Origin: Paludibacterium sp.
GTDB taxonomy: Bacteria; Pseudomonadota; Gammaproteobacteria; Burkholderiales; Chromobacteriaceae
Assembly: GCF_019232825.1 (NCBI RefSeq)
Contig: NZ_JAFAND010000087.1
Span: 1 to 33,859, forward strand
Direction of reading: 5' to 3'
Length of the DNA: 33,859 nt
Within the stretch, counting starts at the first letter, position 1; each line of letters starts with the position of its first letter. The notes under the pieces are model-generated. The model did no database searches and had not been told where the DNA came from. It saw only the letters and a list, made by a program, of their open reading frames with translations. Of this stretch, positions 24,919 to 33,559 are shown one piece after another. The translations under genes and the position numbers were made by a program.

Positions 24919-25779
24919 TCAGGGCCGGCTGTCTGTCATCCGCTCCAGCAGCCAGACGCCGGCCGGTCCGGGTGGACGTCGGCGCGACCACACCACGTCG
25001 ATCGTCAGCAGCCGCGGCCAGCCCGGCAGCGGCAACATCTGCAGCGTGTTGCCGCCGTAGCGCTCGACGAGCCAACACGGTAATTCTGCCCAGCCGAAGC
25101 CGCCTTGCGCCATTTCCATCAGCATCAGGTAACTGGGGGCAGACCAATTGTGCCCGCGCGCGCGGGGCGCCGTACCTGCCTGCACCGTCGTCAGCCGTAG
25201 CGCGCGATGCGCATCCAGCTGAGCTGGCTCGATGCGACTGTTCTGCGCGAGCGGGTGGCGCGGCGAGACGTACAGCCCCATCTGGCTTGGTGCGGTGGCC
25301 GCATATTCGATGTCCGGAGGGTAATAAGGCTGGCGTTCGACGAACCCGAGCTGTGCCCGCCCGCTGTCAATCAGCGCCAGCAGGTCATCGCTCTCGGCGA
25401 TCAAACACTCCAGCGCCAACTCCGGATAACGCGCCGCCAGTTCGCTTTGCAGGGCTTCCAGCCGTTCCGGCTGATACGTATCGGACAAAGCGAGGCTCAG
25501 CCTTGGCTCGTGGCCGGCTGCGAGCCCTGCCGCTGCGCGCAACAGCCGATCTTGGGCCGCCAGCACCTGTTCGGCGTTGGCCAGTAGATGCCGGCCTGCC
25601 GGCGTCAATACCGGCAAACGGGCGCTGCGGTCGAACAGGACGACACCCAGGTCGACCTCCAGATTGGCGATCGCGGCGCTGACGGTGGATTGGCTTTTTC
25701 CAAGGCGGCGTGCCGCCTCGGAAAAGGCGCCGTGCGCGGCGGCCTCGACGAATAGGCGCAATGCTTCGATGCTGGGCAT
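24919..25779 (-). CDS. LysR-family transcriptional regulator
   Basis: 286 aa. The N-terminal winged HTH is clear: IEALRLFVEAAAHGAFSEAARRLGKSQSTVSAAIANLE, then LGVVLFDRSARLPVLTPAGRHLL. The C-terminal periplasmic-binding-like effector domain spans about 90-286 (PRLSLALSDTYQPERLEAL onward). It is transcribed away from a PACE efflux gene, a layout seen with AceR/AceI, so it probably controls that gene. The intergenic region contains ATCGCTTTTATCGAT, an interrupted dyad fitting the T-N11-A pattern of LysR sites. Confidence 0.92.
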   Translation of the reverse strand: MPSIEALRLFVEAAAHGAFSEAARRLGKSQSTVSAAIANLEVDLGVVLFDRSARLPVLTPAGRHLLANAEQVLAAQDRLLRAAAGLAAGHEPRLSLALSDTYQPERLEALQSELAARYPELALECLIAESDDLLALIDSGRAQLGFVERQPYYPPDIEYAATAPSQMGLYVSPRHPLAQNSRIEPAQLDAHRALRLTTVQAGTAPRARGHNWSAPSYLMLMEMAQGGFGWAELPCWLVERYGGNTLQMLPLPGWPRLLTIDVVWSRRRPPGPAGVWLLERMTDSRP

Positions 25780-25783
25780 GATC

Positions 25784-25798
25784 TATCGCTTTTATCGA
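25784..25798. promoter_or_regulatory. Candidate LysR-type operator
   Basis: Dyad ATCG-(7)-CGAT in the 89-base space between the divergent LysR and PACE genes, close to the LysR start. It fits the loose T-N11-A rule of LysR regulators. Boundaries are approximate, and many random sequences satisfy this rule. Confidence 0.4.
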
Positions 25799-25868
25799 TG
25801 GTATCCAATTTTGTAAGATCGGCCATGTCGTTGAGAATGTCCATGTGGTTAAGCATGGAGACAAAGAC

Positions 25869-26294
25869 ATGGATGCGTCGAAATCGCCGCTGGAGCGCTG
25901 GCTGCAGGCCATCGGCTTCGAACTGGGCGGCATCGCGCTGGTGACGCCGCTATTTGCGTGGTGGGTGGGAACCAGCATGGCGGCCATGGGAGGGCTCGCC
26001 GTGCTCAACTGCCTAGTGGCGTTGGGGTGGAACGTGTTGTTCAACGCCGCTTACGATCGCGTGCTGCGTGCCTCCGGCTGGGCCAAGACCGCGGCGGTGC
26101 GGGCCGGCCACGCGCTGCTGTTCGAGGGGGGCTTGATGCTGGTGTGCCTGCCTTTGGCGATGGCGTGGCTGTCGCTGGACTTCTGGGCGGCGCTGAAGCT
26201 GGATATCGGACTTAACCTGGTGTTTCTGCCATACACCTACGTTTATCACTGGGGCTACGACGCCTTCCGGCAGCGGCTGGTCGGGCAGGTTTGA
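25869..26294 (+). CDS. PACE-family (AceI-like) biocide/polyamine efflux protein
   Basis: 141 aa with four membrane helices, made of two tandem bacterial transmembrane-pair domains. The conserved proton-coupling glutamate of the first helix (E15 in AceI) is E18 in LQAIGFELGG. The repeat motifs NVLFNAAYDRVL and the C-terminal YTYVYHWGYDAFRQR match the family pattern. I chose the ATG at 25869 because GGAGA lies 9 bases before it and the length fits (AceI is 144 aa); the ATG at 25845 would add an uncharacteristic tail. Known members export chlorhexidine and short-chain diamines by proton antiport. Confidence 0.87.
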   Translation: MDASKSPLERWLQAIGFELGGIALVTPLFAWWVGTSMAAMGGLAVLNCLVALGWNVLFNAAYDRVLRASGWAKTAAVRAGHALLFEGGLMLVCLPLAMAWLSLDFWAALKLDIGLNLVFLPYTYVYHWGYDAFRQRLVGQV

Positions 26295-26303
26295 CCGCGC
26301 GCC

Positions 26304-26333
26304 AACAAAAAGCCCCGGCAGGCAAGCCGGGGC
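26304..26333 (-). terminator. Intrinsic terminator of the aldehyde dehydrogenase gene
   Basis: On the minus strand, an 8-bp stem GCCCCGGC / GCCGGGGC with a 6-base loop (26312-26333) is followed directly by TTTTTGTT. It lies 27 bases after the minus-strand stop at 26360 and just beyond the converging PACE gene. A classic rho-independent terminator. Confidence 0.92.
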
Positions 26334-26359
26334 GAACGCGCTACAAAGGGACGAGGGAA

Positions 26360-27865
<1,506 letters not shown>

Positions 27866-27922
27866 GTCTTTCTCCTTGTGTCGCTGTGGTCGTGATCCTC
27901 GGCGGGACCTGAGCATGCCTCT

Positions 27923-27937
27923 GCACAAGGCGTGCCA
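27923..27937 (-). promoter_or_regulatory. Sigma-54-type promoter of the aldehyde dehydrogenase gene
   Basis: On the minus strand TGGCACGCCTTGTGC: the -24 element TGGCACG is perfect and the -12 GC is exactly 10 bases after GG; only the TTGC element is imperfect (GTGC). The predicted start would lie about 45 bases above the ATG at 27865. Confidence 0.68.
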
Positions 27938-28101
27938 GGAATTTTCGTTCGTGCGCCGCAGCATGCGGCAAGGGGCGAAATTTAAGCATTTACTCTAATA
28001 ATTTTTGCGAAGCAGCACACCTGCCAAGCCAGACAGGGCTTGCGGCCACGACAGCAGCATGCATACTCAAGCAAACAAACGGCCGATGACTGTGCCGGCG
28101 T

Positions 28102-28121
28102 GCGACAGCTGTCGCGCGACA
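28102..28121. promoter_or_regulatory. Overlapping palindromes, candidate AcoR-type activator site
   Basis: Two perfect palindromes overlap: GCGACAGCTGTCGC (28102-28115) and TGTCGCGCGACA (28110-28121), giving three alternating GCGACA/TGTCGC half-sites. They lie about 200 bases upstream of the sigma-54-like start and about 20 bases before the regulator's own ATG. This suits an enhancer that also allows autoregulation. Confidence 0.55.
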
Positions 28122-28140
28122 ATGACACATGGGAGAGAAC

Positions 28141-30018
28141 ATGAGCCTGACCCCGTCTTTGCCGTTGGCCGAGGCGCGCAAGCGCTTCTTCGATGGTGGC
28201 GCGTTGCCCGAGGGCAGCGTGCCGGCGTCGATTTTGCTTTCGTGGCGCCGCTGCCAGGGGCTTGGTCTGCCGCTCATCGGCCGCGGCGGCGAGCGACTGA
28301 CGGCCGAGGCGCTGGCCGAGCGGCGCGAAGCGAACGCCGATTGGCTCGGCGTGGCGCGACCGCAGATCGATGCCTTGTTTGAAAGCGTGGTGGATGAAGG
28401 GCTGGTGGTGATTGTGGCCGACCGCCATGGCGTGATTCTGGACGAGATGGGGCACCCGGCGTTTCTCGATAAGGCCGAGCGTGTGGCGTTGACGCCGGGC
28501 ATGGATTGGAGCGAGACGCAGCGCGGCACCAATGCCATCGGCACCGCGCTGTTGGCGGACCTGCCGACCCGGGTGCGCGGCGGCGAGCATTATCTGGAAC
28601 GTAACCGGCTGTTGTCCTGTCACGCGAGTCCGATACGCGATCCGTTCGGCCAGGTGATCGGCGCTTTGGACGTGTCCGGCCCGCCGCGCAAGCTCGGCGC
28701 GCCGCAAGCGGCCGGGGTGGAGGCGGCGGCGCGGCTGATTGAACAGCGCCTGTTCGCGCAGGCGGCCGGCCACGCGCGCACGCTGCTGTTTCATAGCGAT
28801 CCGGCGCAATTGGCCACGCCGCGCGCCGCGCGGCTGGCATTCGATGACGAGGAGCGGCTCTTGGCCGCCGACCGGCTGGCGCTGGCGGCTTTGCGGCTGG
28901 GCTGGGATGCGTTGGGCCGGGCGACCTTCGGCGAGTTGTTCGGCGAAACGCTGGCGCATTGGCATGCCCGCGCCGATGCGCACCGCGCGCTGCTGGCGTA
29001 CGGCGATCGATTGTTTTCCGCCCGCCTGCTGCCGCCCAGGCCGACGGCGCCGGCGGTACCGGTGACGGCAAGACCCGCCGCGCGGCCGGCGGCGCCGGCG
29101 CGCGCCGCGACGACGGATGCTGCGTCCCATGATGCCGGCGGGCTGCCGCCCGAACTGTTGGTGACCGCCGGCAAGCTGCTGCGGGCCGACATTCCAGTGC
29201 TGATTCTGGGTGAAACCGGGACCGGCAAGGATCAATTTGCGCGCGCGTTGCATGCGCAGAGCACGCGCCACGGCGCGCCCTTCGTGGCGGTCAATTGCGC
29301 GGCGATTCCCGAAGGATTGATCGAGGCCGAATTGTTCGGCTACGAGGAAGGCGCCTTTACCGGTGCGCGTCGGCAGGGCAGTCGCGGGCGTCTGCGCGAG
29401 GCCAATGGCGGTGTGTTGTTTCTGGATGAAATCGGCGACATGCCGCTGTCGATGCAGGCGCGTCTGTTGCGCGTGCTGCAAGACCGCATGGTGACGCCGT
29501 TGGGGGGTGGCAACGCGCATGCGGTCGACATCCGTTTGGTGTGCGCCACGCACCGCGATTTGCGCGCCATGGTGCAAGCGGGCACGTTTCGCGCCGATCT
29601 GTATTACCGCCTGTGCCACTTCCCGCTGTGCCTGCCGCCACTGTGCGAGCGCGGCGATGTGGCGCGGGTGGCGCAGCGACTGTTGGACGACGCCGGCGCG
29701 GCGCGGCGCGGCATCTCGCTGTCGCCCGAACTCGCGGCGGCGATCCGCCGCTACCGTTGGCCGGGCAATCTGCGCGAATTGGCCAATTTATTGCAGACCC
29801 TGCTGGCTTTGGTGGACGATGGCACTGTGCTGACATTGGCGCATCTGCCGTCGATCCTGCGTGAGGAAATGGCGCTGGATCATGCCGCCACGCCGCCGGC
29901 CGGCACGGTGGCGGCCCTGCTGGCGCAATGCGGCGGCAACGCCAGCGCGGCGGCGCGCGCGCTCGGCATCAGCCGCAGCACCTTATATCGCCGCATGCGC
30001 CAGGGGAGGGGAGCGTGA
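28141..30018 (+). CDS. acoR: AcoR-type sigma-54-dependent activator
   Basis: 625 aa enhancer-binding protein. The N-terminal region contains a GAF-like sensor (about 60-200: DEGLVVIVADRHGVILDEMG, WSETQRGTNAIGTAL), typical of AcoR-like activators of acetoin, alcohol or aldehyde catabolism. A Pro/Ala-rich linker (about 300-330) leads to the AAA+ domain: Walker A GETGTGKD (357-364), GAFTGA (404-409) that contacts sigma-54, and Walker B with D429-E430. A Fis-type HTH ends the protein (about 598-620, NASAAARALGISRSTLYRRM). The ATG at 28141 is preceded by GGGAG; an in-frame ATG at 28129 is less well placed. It is divergent from the aldehyde dehydrogenase and coupled to the hydrolase downstream. Confidence 0.9.
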   Translation: MSLTPSLPLAEARKRFFDGGALPEGSVPASILLSWRRCQGLGLPLIGRGGERLTAEALAERREANADWLGVARPQIDALFESVVDEGLVVIVADRHGVILDEMGHPAFLDKAERVALTPGMDWSETQRGTNAIGTALLADLPTRVRGGEHYLERNRLLSCHASPIRDPFGQVIGALDVSGPPRKLGAPQAAGVEAAARLIEQRLFAQAAGHARTLLFHSDPAQLATPRAARLAFDDEERLLAADRLALAALRLGWDALGRATFGELFGETLAHWHARADAHRALLAYGDRLFSARLLPPRPTAPAVPVTARPAARPAAPARAATTDAASHDAGGLPPELLVTAGKLLRADIPVLILGETGTGKDQFARALHAQSTRHGAPFVAVNCAAIPEGLIEAELFGYEEGAFTGARRQGSRGRLREANGGVLFLDEIGDMPLSMQARLLRVLQDRMVTPLGGGNAHAVDIRLVCATHRDLRAMVQAGTFRADLYYRLCHFPLCLPPLCERGDVARVAQRLLDDAGAARRGISLSPELAAAIRRYRWPGNLRELANLLQTLLALVDDGTVLTLAHLPSILREEMALDHAATPPAGTVAALLAQCGGNASAAARALGISRSTLYRRMRQGRGA

Positions 30019-30785
30019 TGAGACGTTGCTGGTTAATGCTTTTACTGGCGTTGAGCGCCGCGGCCTGGGGCGCGGATACCCAGGTTGAAACCGTGAGCGC
30101 GCGGCCAGGCGTGACGATGCGTTTCCTGTTTTTGCCGCAGGCGCATCCGCTCGCCAGCGTGATCCTGCTGGCGGGCGGCAGTGGTAACGTCGGCATTGGC
30201 GATGACGGCAGCCTGGCGCATGACGGCAATTTCCTGGTGCGCACACGTGAAGCCTGGCGTGCGGAGGGGTTTCAGGTGGCGGTGGTGGACGTGCCGTCCG
30301 ATCAGCCCGCCGGCATGAGCGACAGCTTCCGCCAGAGCGCCGAGCACGCGGCCGATCTGGCGGCGGTGGCCGCTTTTCTACGGCAGCAGGCGCCGGCGCC
30401 GGTATGGCTCGTCGGCACCAGTCGCGGCACCATTTCGGCGGCGGCGGCCGGCATTCGTCTGGGGGATGGCGTCGATGGCGTGGTGCTGACTTCCAGCATC
30501 GTGCGCGGCGCCGGCGCGCTGTCGGCGCTGCCGCTGGACCGGCTGGCCAAACCGGTGCTGCTGGTGCATCACCGCCAGGACGAATGCAAAGTGACGCCGT
30601 TTGGCGGTGTGCGGGGCTTGCTGGACGGGCTGAGCCACTCGCCGGTCAAAGCGCTGATCGCCGAAGAGGGCGGTCAGGCCGAGGGGGATCCCTGCCAGCC
30701 CTGGGGGCACCACGGCTATAACGGCATCGAGGATCGGGTGGTGAGCGATGTTGCCGCTTGGATCAAGGCACCCAAGCCGGACTAA
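30018..30785 (+). CDS. Secreted alpha/beta-hydrolase
   Basis: 255 aa. Signal peptide of about 19 residues (MRRCWLMLLLALSAAAWGA), then an alpha/beta-hydrolase core with an oxyanion-type loop LLAGGSGNVG and a nucleophile elbow G-T-S-R-G with S135. An aspartate in VHHRQDECK and the His pair in PWGHHGYNG are candidates for the rest of the triad. Substrate is unknown. The ATG overlaps the stop of the upstream regulator (TGATG) behind a very strong GGGGAGGGGAG site, so it is co-translated with the activator. That is an unusual partner and suggests a role in producing or clearing the inducer. Confidence 0.78.
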   Translation: MRRCWLMLLLALSAAAWGADTQVETVSARPGVTMRFLFLPQAHPLASVILLAGGSGNVGIGDDGSLAHDGNFLVRTREAWRAEGFQVAVVDVPSDQPAGMSDSFRQSAEHAADLAAVAAFLRQQAPAPVWLVGTSRGTISAAAAGIRLGDGVDGVVLTSSIVRGAGALSALPLDRLAKPVLLVHHRQDECKVTPFGGVRGLLDGLSHSPVKALIAEEGGQAEGDPCQPWGHHGYNGIEDRVVSDVAAWIKAPKPD

Positions 30786-30789
30786 GACC

Positions 30790-31354
30790 CTCTAACAGAA
30801 CACATTTCGCGGTTGGGTAGCGTGCTTTCGCGAAGCAACGCACGGCCCTAGGGCTCGCTCTAGACGTGCATTGCCTGCGGCGAATGCACGCTACAAAACT
30901 TGAGCGGATGCCTTTCGCAGTTGGGTAGCGTGTGTTCGCGAAGCAACGCACGGCCCTAGGGCTCGCACAAGACCGTGCATTGCCTGCGGCGAATGCACGC
31001 TACAAAACCTGGGCGGATGCCTTTCGCAGTTGGGTAGCGTGCGTTCGCGAAGCAACGCACGGCCCTAGGGCTCGCGCAAGCCGTGCATTGCCTGCGGCGA
31101 ATGCACGCTACAAAACTTGTGCGGATGCCTTTCGCGGTTGGGTAGCGCGCGTTCGCGAAGCAACGCACGGCCCTAGGGCTCGCGCAAGCCGTGCATTGCC
31201 TGCGGCGAATGCACGCTACAAAACCTGGGCGGATGCCTTTCGCGATTGGGTAGCGTGCGTTCGCGAAGCAACGCACGGCCCTAGGGCTCGCGCAAGCCGT
31301 GCATTGCCTGCGGCGAATGCACGCTACAAAACCTGGCCGGTGCTTTTGTTAGAG
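30790..31354. repeat. Five tandem ~108-bp palindromic units within MITE-like inverted ends
   Basis: The region 30786-31466 has no credible gene. Units begin (TTGGGTAG) at 30813, 30921, 31030, 31138 and 31246, a period of 108-109 bases, and are nearly identical. Each is itself an inverted repeat: GTAGCGTGC at the left pairs with GCACGCTAC at the right. Inside are the hairpins GTGCGTT/AACGCAC and CGTGCATT/AATGCACG and the palindrome GCCCTAGGGC. The whole array is bounded by CTCTAACA (30790-30797) and its exact inverse TGTTAGAG (31347-31354), with further similarity inward (AGAACAC against AAAGCAC). Open frames through it on both strands merely read the repeat. A diverged solo copy lies at 13689-13813. 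Confidence 0.9.
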
Positions 31355-31466
31355 ATTCTAAGTAAAGTGGTTTCCGTTGTTTGTATTATGATGTGCAGTA
31401 ATATTTGCCGTTTTTAAAATGACATTTATATATTGAATCTCCTCAATCCAACAGGAAGGAATCAAT

Positions 31467-31973
31467 ATGTCGATGTCTATGCGCAAACCATGGCTGCTGG
31501 CGGCAGCTCTTTGGCTGCCTTTAGCCTCCGCGCATGCCGAGGTGCGCCAAAGCACGGTGGTGGAGCGCTTGATGACCATCCATGCCGTGAATCAGGCCGG
31601 CGGCGCCGAGCCCGGCAAGGATGCCGCCTGCCACATGACTTTCCCGCAGTTCATCGGTTTGCCGGTTCGCACCGACTATGCGATCGACCCGCAGACGCTG
31701 GTCATGCGCGCCGAGTCGTATTTCGAGGCGCACCGCTATCCGCTATCGGCGTTGGGCCTGGCGAACGTCTATGCTTTCGCCGCCTACTTCAAGCCGTCGC
31801 CGGCCTATCTGCCGATGCTCCTGAGCGTGCAATTCCGCATCTCGACCCAATTCGACCACGCCGCCAGCCGTCTGCTGTTGAATCTCGATCCGCAGACCAA
31901 TTGCGTGCTGAGCAGCGCGCCGTTTGAGCCGCTGGACGCGGCGCCTGCCTTGCCTGCGCCGGAGAAACCGTAG
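31467..31973 (+). CDS. Small secreted protein of unknown function
   Basis: 168 aa, family not recognised. Start ATG at 31467 with a near-perfect AGGAAGGA (31453-31460). Signal peptide of about 24 residues ending ASAHA. The mature part has two cysteines (DAACHMTF and QTNCVLSS) that could form a disulfide, a mixed alpha/beta look with many aromatic residues in the middle (ALGLANVYAFAAYFKPSPAYLPMLL), and a Pro/Ala-rich end. The upstream 110 bases are AT-rich, unlike the rest of the window, and probably hold its promoter. It stands alone between the repeat array and the YitT gene. Confidence 0.7.
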   Translation: MSMSMRKPWLLAAALWLPLASAHAEVRQSTVVERLMTIHAVNQAGGAEPGKDAACHMTFPQFIGLPVRTDYAIDPQTLVMRAESYFEAHRYPLSALGLANVYAFAAYFKPSPAYLPMLLSVQFRISTQFDHAASRLLLNLDPQTNCVLSSAPFEPLDAAPALPAPEKP

Positions 31974-31982
31974 CGAGAAACG

Positions 31983-32017
31983 GCACCAATTGAGTGCATT
32001 TGCACCAAAATGGTGTG
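31983..32017 (+). promoter_or_regulatory. Two tandem NtrC-like enhancer sites
   Basis: The NtrC consensus is GCACC-N5-GGTGC. Site 2, TGCACC-AAAAT-GGTGTG (32001-32017), matches 9 of 10 positions; site 1, GCACC-AATTG-AGTGC (31983-31997), also matches 9 of 10. Their centres are about 19 bases apart, close to two helical turns, and they lie roughly 80-100 bases upstream of the start predicted from the sigma-54-like element at 32066. Confidence 0.5.
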
Positions 32018-32065
32018 AAATAGCGGAGAATCATTGCGGCATTCATTGCTGTTCGCGCAATAAAC

Positions 32066-32080
32066 TGGCGATGGCCGTGC
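32066..32080 (+). promoter_or_regulatory. Possible sigma-54 promoter upstream of the YitT-family gene
   Basis: TGGCGATGGCCGTGC has the invariant GG and GC exactly 10 bases apart and TGGC at -24, but the rest deviates from consensus. Its spacing from the NtrC-like sites is what makes it worth listing. Confidence 0.35.
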
Positions 32081-32110
32081 TACGGTCATCGCTGGATAGT
32101 TGTTTATTTC

Positions 32111-32127
32111 ATATTTTCAAAAAATAT
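32111..32127. promoter_or_regulatory. AT-rich dyad in the YitT-gene leader
   Basis: Perfect inverted repeat ATATTTT / AAAATAT with a 3-base centre in otherwise GC-rich DNA, 65 bases before the ATG at 32192. It may be an operator, or a weak terminator for the upstream secreted-protein gene. Confidence 0.3.
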
Positions 32128-32191
32128 CTGGCGTGATCGGTCCGGGCATGTCCCTTGCGTAACAACAGCGGGCAACTTGGACTATTGCATC

Positions 32192-32806
32192 ATGCACGCA
32201 CAACCCCTTCCGATCCCGCAGCACAGTCTGTTGGAAGATATGCTGGCCATCCTGATTGGCGCGCTGCTGGTATCGTTCGGCATGGCTATGTTCAAGCAGG
32301 TCGGTCTGTTGACCGGCAGCACCGCCGGGCTCGCCTATCTCTGGCATTACGTCACCGGTCAATCGTTTGGCGGGGCGTTCTTCGTCATCAATTTGCCGTT
32401 CTATTACCTGGCCGTGCAGCGCAAGGGCTGGGCATTTACCGTGAAAACCTTCTGTGCCGTCGGCTTGGTGGCGCTGTTCTCCGATCTGCATGGCCATCTG
32501 GCCCATTTCGGCGCGCTCAACGCGCTGTACACCGGACTGATCGGCGGCCTGTTGATGGGGGTGGGCTTGATCGTGCTGTTTCGCCATCAGGCGAGCTTGG
32601 GCGGGGTCAACATCCTGGCGCTGTGGCTGCAGGATACGCGCGGCATCCGCGCCGGCAAGCTGCAGATGGCGATTGACCTGACCATTTTGTCGGCGTCGGT
32701 GCTGGTGGTCAGCCCGTGGGCGCTGGCTTGCTCGGTGCTCGGCGCGGTGTTGATGAACCTAGTCATCGCCATGAACCACCGGCCGGGGCGTTACCTGGCG
32801 GTCTGA
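32192..32806 (+). CDS. YitT-family membrane protein (short form)
   Basis: 204 aa with about five or six membrane helices of the YitT/DUF161 family. The first helix region LLEDMLAILIGALLVSFGMAMF and the LLTGSTAGLAYLWHYVTG loop are characteristic, as are the GGLLMGVGLIVLFRHQASLGGVNILALWLQ repeat and its IRAGKLQMAIDLTI continuation. The C-terminal DUF2179 domain of Bacillus YitT is absent, as in many proteobacterial members. Transport substrate is unknown. I prefer ATG 32192; an in-frame TTG at 32177 would add five residues, and neither has a good ribosome-binding site. Two bases separate it from the converging DUF1272 gene. Confidence 0.85.
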   Translation: MHAQPLPIPQHSLLEDMLAILIGALLVSFGMAMFKQVGLLTGSTAGLAYLWHYVTGQSFGGAFFVINLPFYYLAVQRKGWAFTVKTFCAVGLVALFSDLHGHLAHFGALNALYTGLIGGLLMGVGLIVLFRHQASLGGVNILALWLQDTRGIRAGKLQMAIDLTILSASVLVVSPWALACSVLGAVLMNLVIAMNHRPGRYLAV

Positions 32807-32808
32807 GG

Positions 32809-33117
32809 CTAGCGCGCCTCGGGCGGAATGGCGCTGAGGACCGAGGCGAATTGCCGATGGCTGTCCGGATCGACCGGCTTGTAGACCACGCGCTCGCCGG
32901 CGGGGTCGTTGCCGAGGAAATTGCCGTCTTTCCAATTGCGCGCCGGCCGAATCGGCCGAGGCATGAAACCGCCGCCGCAGTTGGGGCAGACGTTGGCGAG
33001 CACGTTGTCGACGCAGTCGGCGCAGAAGGTGCATTCGTAAGAACAGATGCGTGCGTCGAGCGAGGCGGGCGGCAGCGGCTTGTTGCACTGTTCGCAGGTC
33101 GGTCTCAATTCCAGCAT
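32809..33117 (-). CDS. DUF1272 zinc-ribbon-like protein
   Basis: 102 aa, cytoplasmic. The N-terminal half (MLELRPTCEQCNKPLPP, ICSYECTFCADC, CPNCGGG) has cysteines at 8, 11, 25, 29, 32, 35, 44 and 47, consistent with two treble-clef or zinc-ribbon sites, and matches the DUF1272 family. The C-terminal half (VYKPVDPDSHRQFASVLSAIPPEAR) is not part of the minimal domain and has no recognised motif. Function unknown. Monocistronic, as far as the 122-base gap to the next minus-strand gene (higA) shows. Confidence 0.85.
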   Translation of the reverse strand: MLELRPTCEQCNKPLPPASLDARICSYECTFCADCVDNVLANVCPNCGGGFMPRPIRPARNWKDGNFLGNDPAGERVVYKPVDPDSHRQFASVLSAIPPEAR

Positions 33118-33239
33118 GGCGCGGCGTCTCCGGCGGCAAAGATGTTGGTTATTTGTATGGCATAAAACGGGGCGTAGTCAACAGGGGAGTGTGTAGCGAG
33201 GAAGAAGCGTTCACGCTTGATAGGGCGACGTGCTGAGGG

Positions 33240-33530
33240 TTAGGCGGCTCTTTGCCGTGGACGTACTTCTTCGGCAATCCTCTCTCCAGCCTCTCTTTCC
33301 GCCTGTTTCAGGTCGAAGGCCGTCTGTAGGTTGAGCCAGAACTCTGCGGTGGTGTCAAAGTAGCGGGCCAGCCGCAGGGCGGTATCCGGCGTCACGCCAC
33401 GGCGCTCGCGTACGATGTCGTAGATTCTCGGGGCCGGGACATGCAGAGCGAGCGCCAAAGCATTGGCGCTCATTGCTAAAGGGGAAAGAAATTCTTCTCG
33501 AAGAATTTCACCAGGGTGAATCGGTCGCAT
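33240..33530 (-). CDS. higA: HigA/GraA-type antitoxin
   Basis: 96 aa Xre-type HTH antitoxin. MRPIHPGEILREEFLSPL is the family hallmark, followed by the HTH (ANALALALHVPAPRIYDIVRERRGVTPDTALRLARYF) and the FWLNLQTAFDLKQAE tail. The start at 33530 is chosen for the MRPIHPGE start; the open frame to 33626 overlaps the toxin and is not used. It lies 29 bases below the toxin gene, the toxin-first order typical of higBA. It should neutralise HigB and repress the operon. Confidence 0.93.
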   Translation of the reverse strand: MRPIHPGEILREEFLSPLAMSANALALALHVPAPRIYDIVRERRGVTPDTALRLARYFDTTAEFWLNLQTAFDLKQAEREAGERIAEEVRPRQRAA

Positions 33531-33559
33531 ATTGTTAGTCGCCACGTTGTCGCTCGCTT

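Noticed and set aside
24884-25060. ATGA-coupled small gene after the VapB-like antitoxin as a possible VapC toxin
   Set aside because: The encoded peptide (MKKPWLAQALACQG onward) has no PIN-domain residues and lies on the complement of the LysR C-terminus.
27982-29619. 545-codon minus-strand open frame opposite the acoR-like gene
   Set aside because: The plus strand has complete GAF, AAA+ and HTH motifs; the minus frame is Arg/Gln-rich with no recognisable domain.
30790-31354. CRISPR array
   Set aside because: Direct repeats have no unique spacers; each unit is about 108 bases and itself an inverted repeat, and no cas genes are in the window.
30932-31417. Open frames through the tandem repeats on both strands, encoding periodic peptides
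   Set aside because: They only read the 108-base unit, the period being a multiple of three in places. The repeating peptide has no start signal, and it appears in both directions because the unit is palindromic.
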